A stretch of DNA of 64,000 bases from Xestospongia muta. Its lineage: Eukaryota; Porifera; Demospongiae; Haplosclerida; Petrosiidae. Made by a program: the position numbers and the translations under genes. Where the stretch lies: NCBI GenBank assembly GCA_963693285.1, contig OY848917.1, forward strand, positions 9,176,192 through 9,240,191. Reading direction: 5' to 3'. The notes below the pieces were generated by a model that was given only the letters and a program-made list of their open reading frames with translations, was not told where the DNA came from and searched no databases. The stretch's first letter is position 1. Every line of letters starts with the position of its first letter. Shown here one piece after another: positions 27,401 to 38,004 of this stretch.

Positions 27401-28340
27401 ACCTCAAGATGGTTCAAGTTCTACATGTAGACATAATTATCTCAATGATAGATTAATTTTAAACAATGTCTACCCTCTAGATTAGCAGTATTTTAACCAA
27501 GGACATTAACATAGTTTTGTCTCAACATCAAAATGATGTCAATGTGTCATCAAATTTGTTATTTTGGATCAGAGGTGGGTTGAGAGAATACGAAGAGCAA
27601 TTTTTACTTTTAGATCATTAGTGACAGCTGGAGAACATGAGAAACTGTTAAACTCACAGGTATGTGAATGATATAAATTATATTCGTGTGTTATTGGTAT
27701 AGGCAACACAGAATTACCTTTCACTAATGAGCACAACAGTGAAAGTAGTAACTTTATAAATGGTAACATTAGTTTGAAAATTACAGGTAATTGATATATA
27801 ATATTAGGTGAGTGTCATGATCAGCTTGAGAATGGACAAACTCAGGAAGTCAACAAGCAGATCCTGCTCTCAGATTTTGTTGTTGAAGACATAAATTCAA
27901 CCAGAGCTAGTGAGAAAAATGTTTATATTTTACTTATTTTTTACTGAATGTGGTTAGATATCACTGTATCAGAGATCAAACTTCCTCCAGATTAAAAAAA
28001 ATTAAGCAGACCAAAGGGAGCAGAATTAACTGTTACAGATTTGCCTAAAAAGAAACAAAAGGAAGCTGACAAGCACAAACATATACCTTCTACTAAAAAA
28101 TCCCCACTTGCAAGGAAAAAGGTATATGTAACATTAATTTTTAGGTTAATATCACTGAACTCTCGCAGTTATTTTAGAGTGGTTTGTTGATTATAATTTT
28201 GCAGAATGATTGGTTTCCTTACTAGTAAGAAGTTCAGCCAGAAACGATATATAGTTCGTGTTTGAATGAGAATGTACGCATTGAAAGTTGCTGCAATACT
28301 TTTCCCATGGTGCATGGATTAGTGACTGTGTTCAAGCAGG
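24486..28340 (+). pseudogene. Multi-exon MULE/ZSWIM3-like transposase relic
   Basis: Candidate exons separated by short GT-AG introns. 24486-24700 is N-terminal. 25546-25809 is a FLYWCH/FAR1-like segment whose 51-bp intron (25810-25860) joins NQ to KQGCEFGIKF...DHNHDIS. KIFDHLPRQRRLD near 26026 and TSSTGKVVTLKDI near 26138 come next. The MULE catalytic region has LLMVDA, MMDKDFVERSVFCDEFPNAR and TNRLECINSYMKSV. A SWIM-type zinc finger near 27250 reads CQCTFWKSMKLPCQYIF, with the final His changed to Tyr. Later exons hold RWVERIRRAIFTFRSL (27566-27660), RPKGAELTVTDLP near 28013 and MVHGLVTVFKQ (to 28340). Several stops and frame slips show it is dead, but intron phases still fit. Confidence 0.78.
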
Positions 28341-28344
28341 TATT

Positions 28345-28960
28345 AAATTTTTAAGAAGTAATCCTGTTTGGTATTATGGTTTGTGCTTAAAGCTAATCAA
28401 TGATGAGTCAGAAAGTTCAATTATATGTGACCCAGGTATCACTTCCATTGCATCAATTTAAAGTCTAGACAAAGTTTTGGTTTTGTTGGTCATGTTATTT
28501 GATTATTGATTAGTCTGTTTCCATTTTTGTTATCTATATTTGTCTATTCATAGTTATCATCTATGATTCTATAATTGTTATTCTTATTATTATTTTATTA
28601 TTCTTATAGTTCTATTCATGTATATATGTGCACAGTATTGGGTGTGGTTTCATATTTTCAAAGTGTGATTTCAGTAACCAGAAGTATAGTCCTGAATTAC
28701 GCGTCCGGTATTATGGGATGTCATAGGAAATATGATATTCCATAATTTTGGTATCCCTGCATAATATATCCTAAGATATTTTGTACTCCCATTCAATATT
28801 GGTCAGGTTTTGGCCGGACCAACTTTGCTGACATTAATTGATTATTATTATTATCGCATAATTGGATGTTGGGTGTGGCTTTATGTAAAACACTGTGTAC
28901 AATTCATGGTTTCAAGTTCTCATTCTGTTTTCATAACTAACAAATATGTTCTTATGCCAT
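28345..28960. other. Non-coding AT-rich stretch
   Basis: No gene is visible. It has ATT-rich low complexity near 28570-28610. A segment at 28685-28830 (CATAGGAAATATG, CCTAAGATATTTTGTACTCC) resembles the reverse complement of the repeat at 33070-33240. Confidence 0.45.
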
Positions 28961-28962
28961 GA

Positions 28963-31013
28963 AAACCACATCAACCAAAAACGTTTCATTTTCCAAAGAG
29001 GTCATTTGGAAAGTCTACGGTTGTAGAAAGAAGCTTTCAGCCAGGTTGGTTTAATAAGTGGCCTTTTTTACACTATGATGAGTTCATTGATTATGTCTTT
29101 TGTCATGTATGTTTAATGAGCTTTAAACTAAAAAGGATGGAGTCCAGTACTAGGGCTGATTCAGCATTTGTCACACATGGTTTCCATAATTGGAAAGATG
29201 TCACTATTGCATTTAGAAACCATGAGCAAAGTGCCTGCCATGCTGAGGCAGTGGAGACAATGGTAACAATTGCATCTACAGTTCCTGATGTTGGTGAGAT
29301 GTTGTAACAGCAACATACATCTGAAAAGCTGAAAAGTCAAAATGCACTGTATGAAATAATGAATTGTGTGAAATTCCTCAGTCGACAGGCACTTCCATTG
29401 AGAGGTGACAAAAATGTGCATGACAGCAATATTATTCAACTGCTAAAAATGAAAGTTGAACAAGATCAGATATTGGCAGAGTGGTTGAAACGAAAAGAAA
29501 ATGTTTGTCAGTGCTACTATCCAAAATGAAATGATTAAAATAATGGGTGTTTCAATCCTGCGTAATATTGTTTCTACACTCCAATCAACACCATTTCTTA
29601 CTGTAATGGCAGATGAAACCACAGATGTTTCCATCAAAGAACAGGTTACTATATTTCTACGTTGGGTGACCGATAATTTTCAAGTGCATGAGGAATTTCT
29701 AGGTTTATACCATGTTGATTCAATTGATGCAGCAACAATAACGATTGTCATAACCGATCTATTTCAAAGATTTAACATGAATTTTGGGAAATTATGAGGA
29801 CAATGCTATGACGGTGCTAGTGCTATGTCAGGGAGCAGAAGTGGTGTTGCCAAAAGGATAAGTGAACTTGAACCAAGAGCTATACTTACTCACTGTTATG
29901 GGCATGCCCATAACTCGGCTACTTGCGACACTTTAAAAAAATCAAAGGTTATGAAAAATGCTCTTGAACTTACTCATGAAATTACTAAGCTTATCAAATG
30001 TTCTCCAAGAAGGGAAGGCATTTTCCAGAAATTAAAATATTGAAAGAAAATATCCCATCAAGTGGTAGCCCTGACATTCGAATTTTATGTCCAACACGTT
30101 GGACAGTGAGAGCAGAATCACTTTCAAGTATAATTAACAATTTTAAGGTATTACAAGCCACATGGAAAGAGGCCATAGAGGTTGTTCAGGACAGTGAGAC
30201 TAAAACAAGAATACGAGGAGTAGCTATTCAGATGGAGACTTTCAATTATTTCTTTGGTAATCTCCTGGGTCAGCTGATACTAAAGCATGCTGATAATTTG
30301 AGCATCACATTACAATGTCAAAACATATCTGCTTCAAATTGCCAAAATGACTGTTGAAACTCTCAAGTTGATTCGAAATGGTAAATCCTATGATCATTTT
30401 TGGATGACCACTACTGAAAAAGCCAAAAGTTTAGATATTAGTGAGCCATGACAGTAGTGTGGGATATTACAAGCAAATATATTTTGAAGCCCTGGATTTG
30501 ATCATAAACTGGATTGAGGACAGATTTGATCAACCAGGATTTTGTATATATATATCATTCTATTGAGTCACTATTGGTTAAAGCTTCTAAACAAGAGGAA
30601 TGGGAATCTGACCTCGAAAGTGTGTGTGAGACATACAAAGATGATTTTGACAAGGAGGTTTTGAGCACCCAGCTAAGAGTGCTTAGAGCTAATTTCAAAG
30701 ATAGTGAAACCATCACAATATTCAACATCAAGGATTACTTAGCATCTCTCTCTTCAGGCCAGCTTTCTCTTATTTCACAAGTACAGCGCCCAATGCAACT
30801 ACTGTTAGTGATGCCAGCTACCAATTCTTCATCGGAAAGATCATTCAGCACATTAAAACGTACCTGAGATCAACTATGACACAAGAGCGCCTAAATTACT
30901 TGATGATCCTACATGTACATAAGGATAGAACTGATTTACTTGATACAAAAGTCATAGTAACTGAATTTATTAGTGACTCCGAACATCGTAGTAGCATCTT
31001 TGCAAAATATTGA
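28963..31013 (+). mobile_element. hAT transposase pseudogene (TTF zinc finger, DUF4371, hAT dimerisation)
   Basis: Nearly full-length relic of a ZMYM1/P52rIPK-like hAT transposase. In order: PKRSFGKSTVVERSFQ, then the TTF/BED-like zinc finger PGWFNKWPFLHYDEF...VFCHVC...HGFHNWKD...H (about 28990-29270). The catalytic DUF4371 core reads VMADETTDVSIKEQ (29607) and YDGASAMSG (29810), then HCYGHAHN. CPTRWTVRAES is at 30090. The C-terminal dimerisation block is MPATNSSSERSFSTLKRT (30812), then MTQERLNYLMILHVHKDR. The reading frame breaks several times, including a stop at 29305, a shift near 29500, a stop at 29795 and a shift near 30866. It is not functional. Confidence 0.88.
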
Positions 31014-31759
31014 GAAAATGTAAACAAAATAAAAAATTGGGCGGGTCAATAGGGCGTGTTTAATTGGTTATACCCACTTTCTGGCCTGACCAACTATAAT
31101 ATAAATAGCTTGCTACGGGCCTGCAATAGTCAACGTTGGAGATATGAACAAAGAGATCAAAGAGGATCTAGATTCCCCAATAGTCATCGTTGGAGATATG
31201 AACTTAAGAACCTTGAGGCTTGTCACAATAATTCAGTTGGGAGTATCCATTTCGGACAGGACAAAACTGCTGCTAAGGTGTCAGCTCAATGCTATTGGAA
31301 GACAATTAATCAAGACGTTGCTGACTGGGTATGTTTCTACATGTGCACAATGCCTATATAGATAGATTCAATGTAACTGATATTGACTTTTATCAATGTT
31401 TTTGCAGGTAAAGTCTTGTGATGTATGCCAACGTACAAAGAGAAAAATGAGTGTTTCAATCAAACATTTAAAGCCCAGCTTCAAAAGCTTGCTAATTATG
31501 AGCATCAAGATGACTGGGATGAGCTTCTAGATAATATTCTTTTCATATATAGATCAAGCCGACATGATTCAACAAAATGCACACTATTTCTGTTGATGTA
31601 TGGTAGAGAAGCTCAGCTTCCAATAGATCTTACTCCACATGCACATAGGTAGCATAGGTAGTGACTCACAACCAGAGCAAGAACTTGACCTAGCTACCAA
31701 GGTTCAACAAATGTTGGATCTACAGAAGAACTTGCAGAAGAGGAACCTATGGTGGCATG

Positions 31760-32880
31760 TAGTGTTGTTCTAGTATTTTTGTACTAGAACTAAAATAGCA
31801 ATTAGTACTACATTTTTCCTTTTTGTTAGTATACTAAAACTAAACTACTTGTTTATTCCATGGAAGTACTACAACTAAAACTAAACTAAAGCTGTTAATG
31901 CCTAAATTACTAAAACTAAATAGAACTAGACCTGCTTCATACTGAATCAATACTAAACTAAATGGAATGCAAATGACTGGAACCAAACTAATACTAAACT
32001 AAACCTTTTGTATTCAAATTGGTACCTAGGAGTTGCTAAATCCTAATATAATGCATGGATAGTTTCCATAGTGCATGTTTGTGCAATGCGCATGCATGTG
32101 GCGATCATTCCAGCTGTCTATATAGTCCAATTGCTTGCACAGTACAGTCTAGTAGTCTACTTCTACAATGGCAACACCAGCATCTACAGCTCCAGTGGAG
32201 AGAACATTTTCACATGTGACCTGATTTACAATAAGGGACCACTTTGTGATATAATTTATGAAAAAGGATCATTGTTATAACACCTGAAAAAACAGTTTTG
32301 TATACATAGATGCAGTTCCATGAATAGTTGTCCATATTACAGCAGCTTTATGTATACAAAATGTTTTTATGATGTTTTAACAGTTGTCTTTTTTCATAAA
32401 TCATGTCACAAATGTTTTGCCAGAAGTGGTCCCTTTTTGCAAATCAGGTCACATATAGCAGTGAAGCCACAAAGGGAAAATGAAACCGATTATCTCATTC
32501 AAACCTGGAAAGTTTTTCTACACAAAAATAGGCACTACCTTGATTCTTAACAAACAAAATCTTTGGTAACCACATGCTATTTGTCATACTAATTTTATTA
32601 TAATTTTTTGCTTAAGTATACTAAACTAAACTGACTATAGTGAATACTGAACTAATACTAAACTATAAAACATTTTAAAGTGCATGTACTAGAACTATTA
32701 TTAAATTAAAATACTTGATGAGAACTAATACTAAACTGATTTCCTCTATATAACAAGAACTGGAACAAGTACTAAGCTAAAAGAAATTTCACATGAAGTA
32801 CTAAATCAATACTGAACTAAACACAATCTACTGGAACTAATACTAAACTAAATAAATAATGCTATACTAGAACAACACTA
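31760..32880. mobile_element. Non-autonomous hAT element, 1121 bp, with 8-bp target duplication
   Basis: Flanked by a perfect 8-bp duplication, GTGGCATG at 31752-31759 and 32881-32888. The terminal inverted repeats share 17 bp, TAGTGTTGTTCTAGTAT at the left end and its complement at 32864-32880. Both subterminal regions (31770-32030 and 32610-32875) are packed with degenerate ACTAATACTAAACTAAA copies, like hAT transposase-binding repeats. Inside survives the end of a hAT dimerisation domain, ASTAPVERTFSH at about 32180, broken by a foldback insertion and continuing as AVKPQREN near 32457. It is therefore an internally deleted derivative of an autonomous hAT. Confidence 0.92.
32215..32453. mobile_element. 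Foldback MITE nested in the hAT element
   Basis: Long imperfect inverted repeats begin TGTGACCTGATTT at the left and end AAATCAGGTCACA at the right, with matching inner parts (AAGGGACCACTT, TTTATGAAAAA, TTTTGTATACAT). Removing exactly this block rejoins ERTFSH to IAVKPQRE in frame, which supports the boundaries. The target duplication is ambiguous because TCACA is part of the inverted repeat. It is non-coding. Confidence 0.85.
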
Positions 32881-33069
32881 GTGGCATGTCACAGATGTGA
32901 AGAATGGTTCCATAAGGAATGTGAACATATACCCAAACAGGTCTGGACTAGAGACAACTTTAGTTGGTTTTGTTAAAACTATAGTAAATGACACATCTGT
33001 TTACATAAGTATTATCTAATTGATTTTGCCAACTTCCACTGTATATAGTTCTAAAGCTATATAATAGTT

Positions 33070-33240
33070 TGTTTGAGAAGCGGTGCCAAATTTCCTAGGA
33101 TATTTTCTATGGGGGTACTGAAATTCCAAACTTCTGAGGGGTACAAAATTCCATAGGGGATGCAAAATATCCTAGGATATTTGGAATGGGAGTACCTAAT
33201 TTCCTAAGGTGCCAAATTTCCTGTGACTCCAGACCTAATA
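33070..33240. repeat. Unclassified repeat with internal palindromes
   Basis: GGTGCCAAATTTCCT occurs at both ends (33082 and 33210), and ATATCCTAGGATATTT-like palindromic segments lie inside. Related sequence lies in reverse orientation at 28685-28830. Class unknown. Confidence 0.5.
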
Positions 33241-33762
33241 GGTATTGCCAACTTACTGTGGTTATGAGATTTATATACTAGCCAACCTAACAGGATACAG
33301 GAATATTTAGGATTGTAAATACATACAATATCTGAATGAAGAGTTTCGTTTGCGGATTAAACTTTAATTGCTCTTAACGTCTCCTGACGCGTGGACAACC
33401 ACTTGCGTGCCCCGACCAAGAGAAGGGGAGGCAAAGCTAGAGGTCATACACTACTGACATGGATGGAAGTAGTTCCTAACAGATCTACAAATATTATAAC
33501 TTTCTAAATTGTAGAACTTACGTATTTACGACGTTTATCGTCTCTTTCTTTAGTAGTGCAAAATTAATTGCCAAGGGTATATCGCTGCTACAAACTTTTT
33601 CGGTCAACTAGTGACTACTCCGAGCCGGAGAAACAAGTCACTTAATATTCACAATGGGAGTGGTCTTTCATTAATTATTTCATGTATTTTCAATGAATAA
33701 TAAACAGTAATAAAACATAATGCTCATGATACTGTGCTCAGTTAGAATTATTGAGAGCTGTG
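33241..33762. other. Non-coding, with a locally GC-richer patch
   Basis: The patch at about 33380-33440 (CTGACGCGTGGACAACC, GTGCCCCGACC) is far richer in CpG than its surroundings. It lies about 350 bp upstream of the USP-like start and could be a promoter region. No tRNA fold or ORF was recognised. Confidence 0.35.
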
Positions 33763-34473
33763 ATGGACTCAAGTCTTCCTCCAGGATTAACAAATCTAGG
33801 AAATACTTGCTTTGCAATTGCAACTCTTCAGGCAATCCTTCATATTCCTCTCCTACAAGAATATATAAATATACATGAAGGATGCTTGTTATTGTTAATA
33901 TCATAATGATATAAATGTACTCTTAGCTACATCATGTTGCATATGCTCGATAAAAAGATTGAAGTATCTCTGCATGCAGGAGGGGGCTAAGGTGATACAA
34001 CCAACACGCCCTATGAAAGAATGCTAGGTCACAAATCAGATCTTTTCAGTACGCCTTACATGATTTATGAATATTTACAAAATATAGAAAAAAGGCCAAC
34101 AGATATCTACATATTTTATGAAATTCATTCCAATCTGGTCTCCAGGTGATCAAAAGATGCCTATGAGTTTCTTACTCAAGTTATTCTTCAAATCAAAAAA
34201 AGGTATTTATAGTCAATATTAGCGTTTTTGATATATTAATTTAATCATAAGTGACACCAGTGCACACAAATTAACTGAAACTACAAATTTATGACACTTA
34301 TTGACAATAACAAGAGTACACAACATTTCACTAAGTACTTCAAGCAAAAGTACGGTCAACACAAACATCAATGTGCTACATGTTACCAAAAAACAGCTGG
34401 TATCAATACCAATATGTATGTTGCAGCATTACACCACACACTAAAGTATTTGTATATGAAAGGGAAAATCAAT
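33763..34473 (+). pseudogene. Ubiquitin-specific protease (USP) fragments
   Basis: 33763-33906 is a short ORF starting MDSSLPPGLTNLGNTCFAIA, containing the USP Cys box (NLGNTCF with nucleophile Cys) and then LHIPLLQEY. About 250 bp later, 34153-34200 reads KDAYEFLTQVILQIKK, the USP QDAxEFL box. It is preceded by FIPIWSPGDQ in a frame shifted by one base, so the catalytic domain is broken here. 34291-34473 reads YFKQKYGQHKHQCATCYQKT, resembling a zinc-binding part of a USP fingers region. I do not see the catalytic His box. A dispersed repeat (33985-34105) sits between the first two boxes. Confidence 0.7.
33985..34105. repeat. Dispersed ~110-bp repeat, copy 1 (copy 2 at 36190-36300)
   Basis: AATCAGATCTTTTCAGTACG and CTTACATGAT...ATGAAT are shared in direct orientation with 36190-36300 at roughly 85% identity by eye. 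The two copies bracket most of the USP/PHD segment. No terminal features or TSD were recognised. Confidence 0.65.
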
Positions 34474-34645
34474 TGATGTGTTGATAAATGTATTCATTTG
34501 CTCACAAAGATAGCAAAAGACAAAGCTTTTGAAAGACTAATAAAATTAGAGAAGGGGAAGATCTTATCAAATAGGCATCATTAATCAGACATGTACATAG
34601 TATAAAACTTTCAATACAAGCTATAACAGAAAGTCACTGTAATGA

Positions 34646-36032
34646 ATGGTCAGTTGCCTCTATATCAAACCTGAAACCACTACACATCCAGAAATAACAA
34701 ACAATTTGTCAAAATTGCCATACAGGAATGCATTGTTTGCATATACAAGTACACATGTACATGTCCCAACACTCTTCTCAATGCAACAATGTGTAAACAT
34801 GTTCACCGTGTTATTAAGTTATCAACTCTCACCTGAATCATATTCCAGTAGAACCATCAAATGTCCCTATGAAGTCACTCGATGTTGGGAATGAGGAAAT
34901 ATTCCATGAAGTAAAAGCCTTAGGGGATTACACTACAACCTCTGCCATAAAAGAAGACATACAGAGAGATATGGATCATCTATATCCTTTATTAGATCAA
35001 TGTACAGACAAAGATATCCTGCAACATATAAAAAAAACATAAGAGCAGCATTAAATCTTGTTGAAGTCAATATAACAGAAGCATCATCTAGATTTAATAG
35101 GATATCAAATCAACCAGCAAACAAACAGTATCTCCACAAAAACCATTCTTTTCAACTCAAAAACATCGTAAAACTCAAAATAGCTAAACCAACCAACAGA
35201 CAAAAACATGAGCTAAAACAGTCACATATATTAAAACTCCAATCACTCAATTTACCTAAGTCAGTTATAGGTAAGTAGTAACTTACATAGTTTATTTTCA
35301 ATAAACACTATATACACACATATTATAGATGTGATAATGAGATGCATTACAATAATAGTTGATACTATGGACAATGAACAAGGAACTTGTTACTACACTA
35401 CATATAACTCTTGTGCCATAGAAATTCTAGCCATGACTGTCAATCAAAGAAGTATCAAAACCTTGTCACAACATGGACAACTAATTACAACAAATGGTCT
35501 TTTAACATCATTACCAGATGTAATCATTGACAACACCATCAATGATGTGAAGCATTATTTTACTGATTATATCTGGTATGAATTACTACAGAGTAGTATA
35601 TTAAAATAGGCAATGTAAAGAATTATTTTACTTATTTTTGATATAGTAAATGAAAAGAAATGTGAATGGACCTGTAAATTATGCAACAATGTTTCTACAA
35701 CAATGAATATGATACAATGTGTCTTATGTGAAGAGTGGTATCACTGGTACATTTATCAAACCAAAGAATGTATAAATTAAACATGCTTTGTCTTTCAATA
35801 ATCTTTGATCCAACATACAATTACAATAATTTCACTTACATAAGTTACATTCAATAGGACCTGTGTTAACATCAAACATCCTCCCATTTCTGAATTTTAT
35901 TGTAATACTTGCTTAACATCTAAGAAGACAAGACAAACACATCATAAGTCTAACACAATCCATACTCAATACAACAATAACTTCATTGAAGTTATTGTTG
36001 TATTGAATCATCAACAGACTATCTTACCCTGA
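34646..36032 (+). CDS. Multi-exon segment ending in a PHD finger, joined or adjacent to the USP-like sequence
   Basis: Coding-like sequence with short GT-AG introns: 35271-35328, 35593-35646 and 35747-35857. Splicing keeps one frame to a TGA at 36030-36032. The last two exons join to a C4HC3 PHD finger: CKLC, then MIQCVLCEEWYHW from exon 35647-35746, then TCVNIKHPP...FYCNTC after the intron. His-Trp-Thr-Cys forms across the splice. Upstream (34867-35270) DVGNEEIFHEVKALGDY and AALNLVEVNITEASSRFNR are coding-like but differ in frame at an A8 run near 35032, so the upstream part may be mutated. PHD fingers usually read histone H3 tails. Whether this and the USP boxes are one gene or a mobile element is unresolved. 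Confidence 0.55.
35966..36006. repeat. Perfect palindrome, 20-bp arms, 1-nt spacer, inside the last PHD exon
   Basis: The left arm TCAATACAACAATAACTTCA and its exact reverse complement are separated by one T. It lies within the open reading frame near the end of the exon 35858-36032 and can form a very stable hairpin in RNA. It may act in 3'-end formation or be a small inverted duplication. Confidence 0.85.
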
Positions 36033-36189
36033 ATATTATTTCATTACTCTATTATTATAGTATAAGGCAATACATGGTAGATGATTCTGAAGGTTCATGT
36101 AATGGCAGTAGTGTTCACGTGATCGACCAAAATAATTAATAAATCTTATGAATATTAAGTGTTCGTTCCTGTTTAGCCGCTTTATCAAC

Positions 36190-36300
36190 TAGTCAGACAC
36201 GCCTACGGAAGAATGCTATATATATAGGTCACCAATCAGATCTTTCAGTACGGCTTACATGATCTATGAATGCTTATAAAATATAGACAAAAAAGGAATA
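36190..36300. repeat. Dispersed ~110-bp repeat, copy 2
   Basis: Direct-orientation partner of 33985-34105. The next few hundred bases (36300-36620) hold no gene that I can support. Confidence 0.65.
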
Positions 36301-36629
36301 ACTTGTAGCTTTATAATAAGTCCCTAGTAATAAAAGTATGTTTCATTAATGAAAACTAAAGTCAGTAAAGTGAGAGACAGCCTTGATTGCTGTCACTAGA
36401 TAAAAGACACAGAGACCTAAAATTATACATGAATGGATGGACTTTTTTTGTCCTTTTGATTTGATGTCAATGTTGGAGGCGATGTTGTAACAAAAAGTAC
36501 ATAAAACATTTTAGCCACATTTGAGTCTAAGCAAATTAAAACATGACCTCCATTTATAAAATTAATGTAGATCATGAACATTGGCAGGACAGCAGTGATG
36601 AAGGAAACACGAAACTTTATATATAGTCA

Positions 36630-36764
36630 GTATCTAGAGTGCTGGTACACCATACTTTAATGTGAAATTAATATATTTAAATTCCAATCTTTAAAGTTTA
36701 TGGTCTAGGGAATAGCATTAATTTCACATTAAATTATGGCATTCTATTACCAACACTCTAGACA
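36630..36764. mobile_element. Small MITE-like inverted repeat (~135 bp)
   Basis: The ends are inverted copies: TCTAGAGTGCTGGTA at the left and TACCAACACTCTAGA at the right. TTTAATGTGAAATTAAT pairs with ATTAATTTCACATTAAA further in. It is AT-rich with no coding capacity. Confidence 0.75.
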
Positions 36765-36776
36765 CTCCCTTGTAGA

Positions 36777-36856
36777 TATATAGATAGATAAATGGATGGA
36801 TGGATGGATGGATGGATGGATGGATGGATAGATAGGGAGGGAGGGAGGGAGGGAGG
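36777..36856. repeat. Compound microsatellite (GATA/GATG/GGGA)
   Basis: Short GATA units pass into about ten ATGG units, then GATA, then about six GGGA units. The strongly purine-biased strand sits just downstream of the MITE. From here to 37647 I see no gene. Confidence 0.95.
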
Positions 36857-37652
36857 TACTCCATTCCTTAGACTTAATACTTTGAACAGCAGATCTTCTT
36901 TAATTTGATGGCATTAGCTATTTGTAATTGTTACTCAAGTATTTTCACTAGTGAACACTTGTATCAAAAGGTTCGTTGTTAAATAACTCACATTATCCAA
37001 GTTGACCGACACATTTAAGCTTCAATGAAATGCTGTATTTTCATAATTTTTTAGCTTACAAATTCTTGCAACCACAACTTACAAACCTATATCTCGATGT
37101 TTTTATAAATATCATAATACAATAATTGTCGTGATAAGCCACGTGTAGCGAATAACATTGTAAACATGGTGAAGTGCTAGGTAACATTGATTTCCTTGGG
37201 ACTAGTTGATGTTACTCCTCCTGAGAAAAGGATGGCACCTGAAAACAGTAGTAGTGTTACAGTAGTAGTAGCTCTTCTACTAGCCTTAACTCCAGCTCTT
37301 CTAGTAACTCTGTTTCTAAAAAAAAAGCTTTTTCTGAGTTATCATATGTCATCTATATGACATTGGCGAAGTTTATATGATAATGCTCATTGGTCCACAT
37401 GCACGCATTTTCTATGCTACTCCATTTATGAGATCATTGGTTGTTCTTGTTGTAACTTCTTTAGTTCTTTCACAGTTTTAGTGACCAACTCGGCACACCT
37501 TTTCCACTCTTGGCCTTTCTAAGGTGATTGTCAGATTGTTGCAGTTTTAATTTTACTTGTTCAGAATCAGTAATTCCGAGTTAAGTGGTATTCTTCATTG
37601 TAGAAATTCATCATTTAACAGTCTTGTTAAGGGTAATTCAACATATACTGTT

Positions 37653-37832
37653 TGTTAATGCTCATTATAGTTTGTTTATGTATCATCATTCATTTTGTGT
37701 TTGACCATCCTTTATACTAATTATCATTTTTCTTAATTTTAATCTTTGTATAATTGGAAAAAAATTTGAAAAGAAAGTATTTTGTTGAATGCTAAATTTT
37801 GTATCTCGTTCAATCTGAGAGCGAACTCAACA
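37653..37832 (+). repeat. BEL/Pao 5' LTR
   Basis: 180 bp, TGTTAATG...ACTCAACA, with TG...CA ends. It aligns along its length with 43534-43715. Its small size is usual for compact BEL elements. Confidence 0.92.
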
Positions 37833-37838
37833 TATTTT

Positions 37839-37856
37839 TGGTCCACCGAACCAGAT
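37839..37856 (+). promoter_or_regulatory. Putative primer-binding site
   Basis: TGGTCCACCGAACCAGAT lies 6 bp past the 5' LTR and starts with TGG, complementary to a tRNA 3' CCA. Which tRNA primes cannot be told without the host tRNA set. Confidence 0.5.
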
Positions 37857-38004
37857 ACTAGCAATAACGTCAATAGTTTGATGGTTCTCTCTCAAAACTC
37901 AGTTATCTCTGTCGTACTCATCTTTTTCGTATTTGACCACGTGCTCTCTTAGCACCTCCATTTTTTTATTCGCACTTTGCCAGGTTTGCCTCGTTGATGA
38001 AAAT

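Larger units (their letters stand above)
31130..32995 (+). mobile_element. Ty3/gypsy integrase fragment with C-terminal PHD-like finger, split by a hAT insertion
   Basis: The integrase zinc finger is split across a 77-bp intron-like gap: ACHNNSVGSIHFG...DVADWV ends near 31330, and VKSCDVCQRTKRKMS resumes near 31408. The catalytic DDE core is missing. ECFNQTFKAQLQKLANYEH...FIYRSSRHDS...YGREAQLPIDLT follows at 31449-31640, then a linker. STEELAEEEPMVACH is cut at 31752-31759 by the hAT element and continues after 32881 as CHRCEEWFHKECEHIP...SWFC, a PHD-like zinc finger. A PHD-like module behind a gypsy integrase is unusual. Confidence 0.75.

Noticed and set aside
28963..31013. Functional domesticated hAT gene
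   Set aside because: Multiple stops and frame slips occur in the catalytic core without splice sites to bridge them.
32071..32550. Two ORFs of 69 and 76 aa
   Set aside because: They cross the foldback MITE and the hAT remnant, so the open frames are by-products of the insertion.
33370..33470. tRNA or small RNA gene in the GC-richer patch
   Set aside because: No cloverleaf, A/B box or snRNA motif could be recognised.
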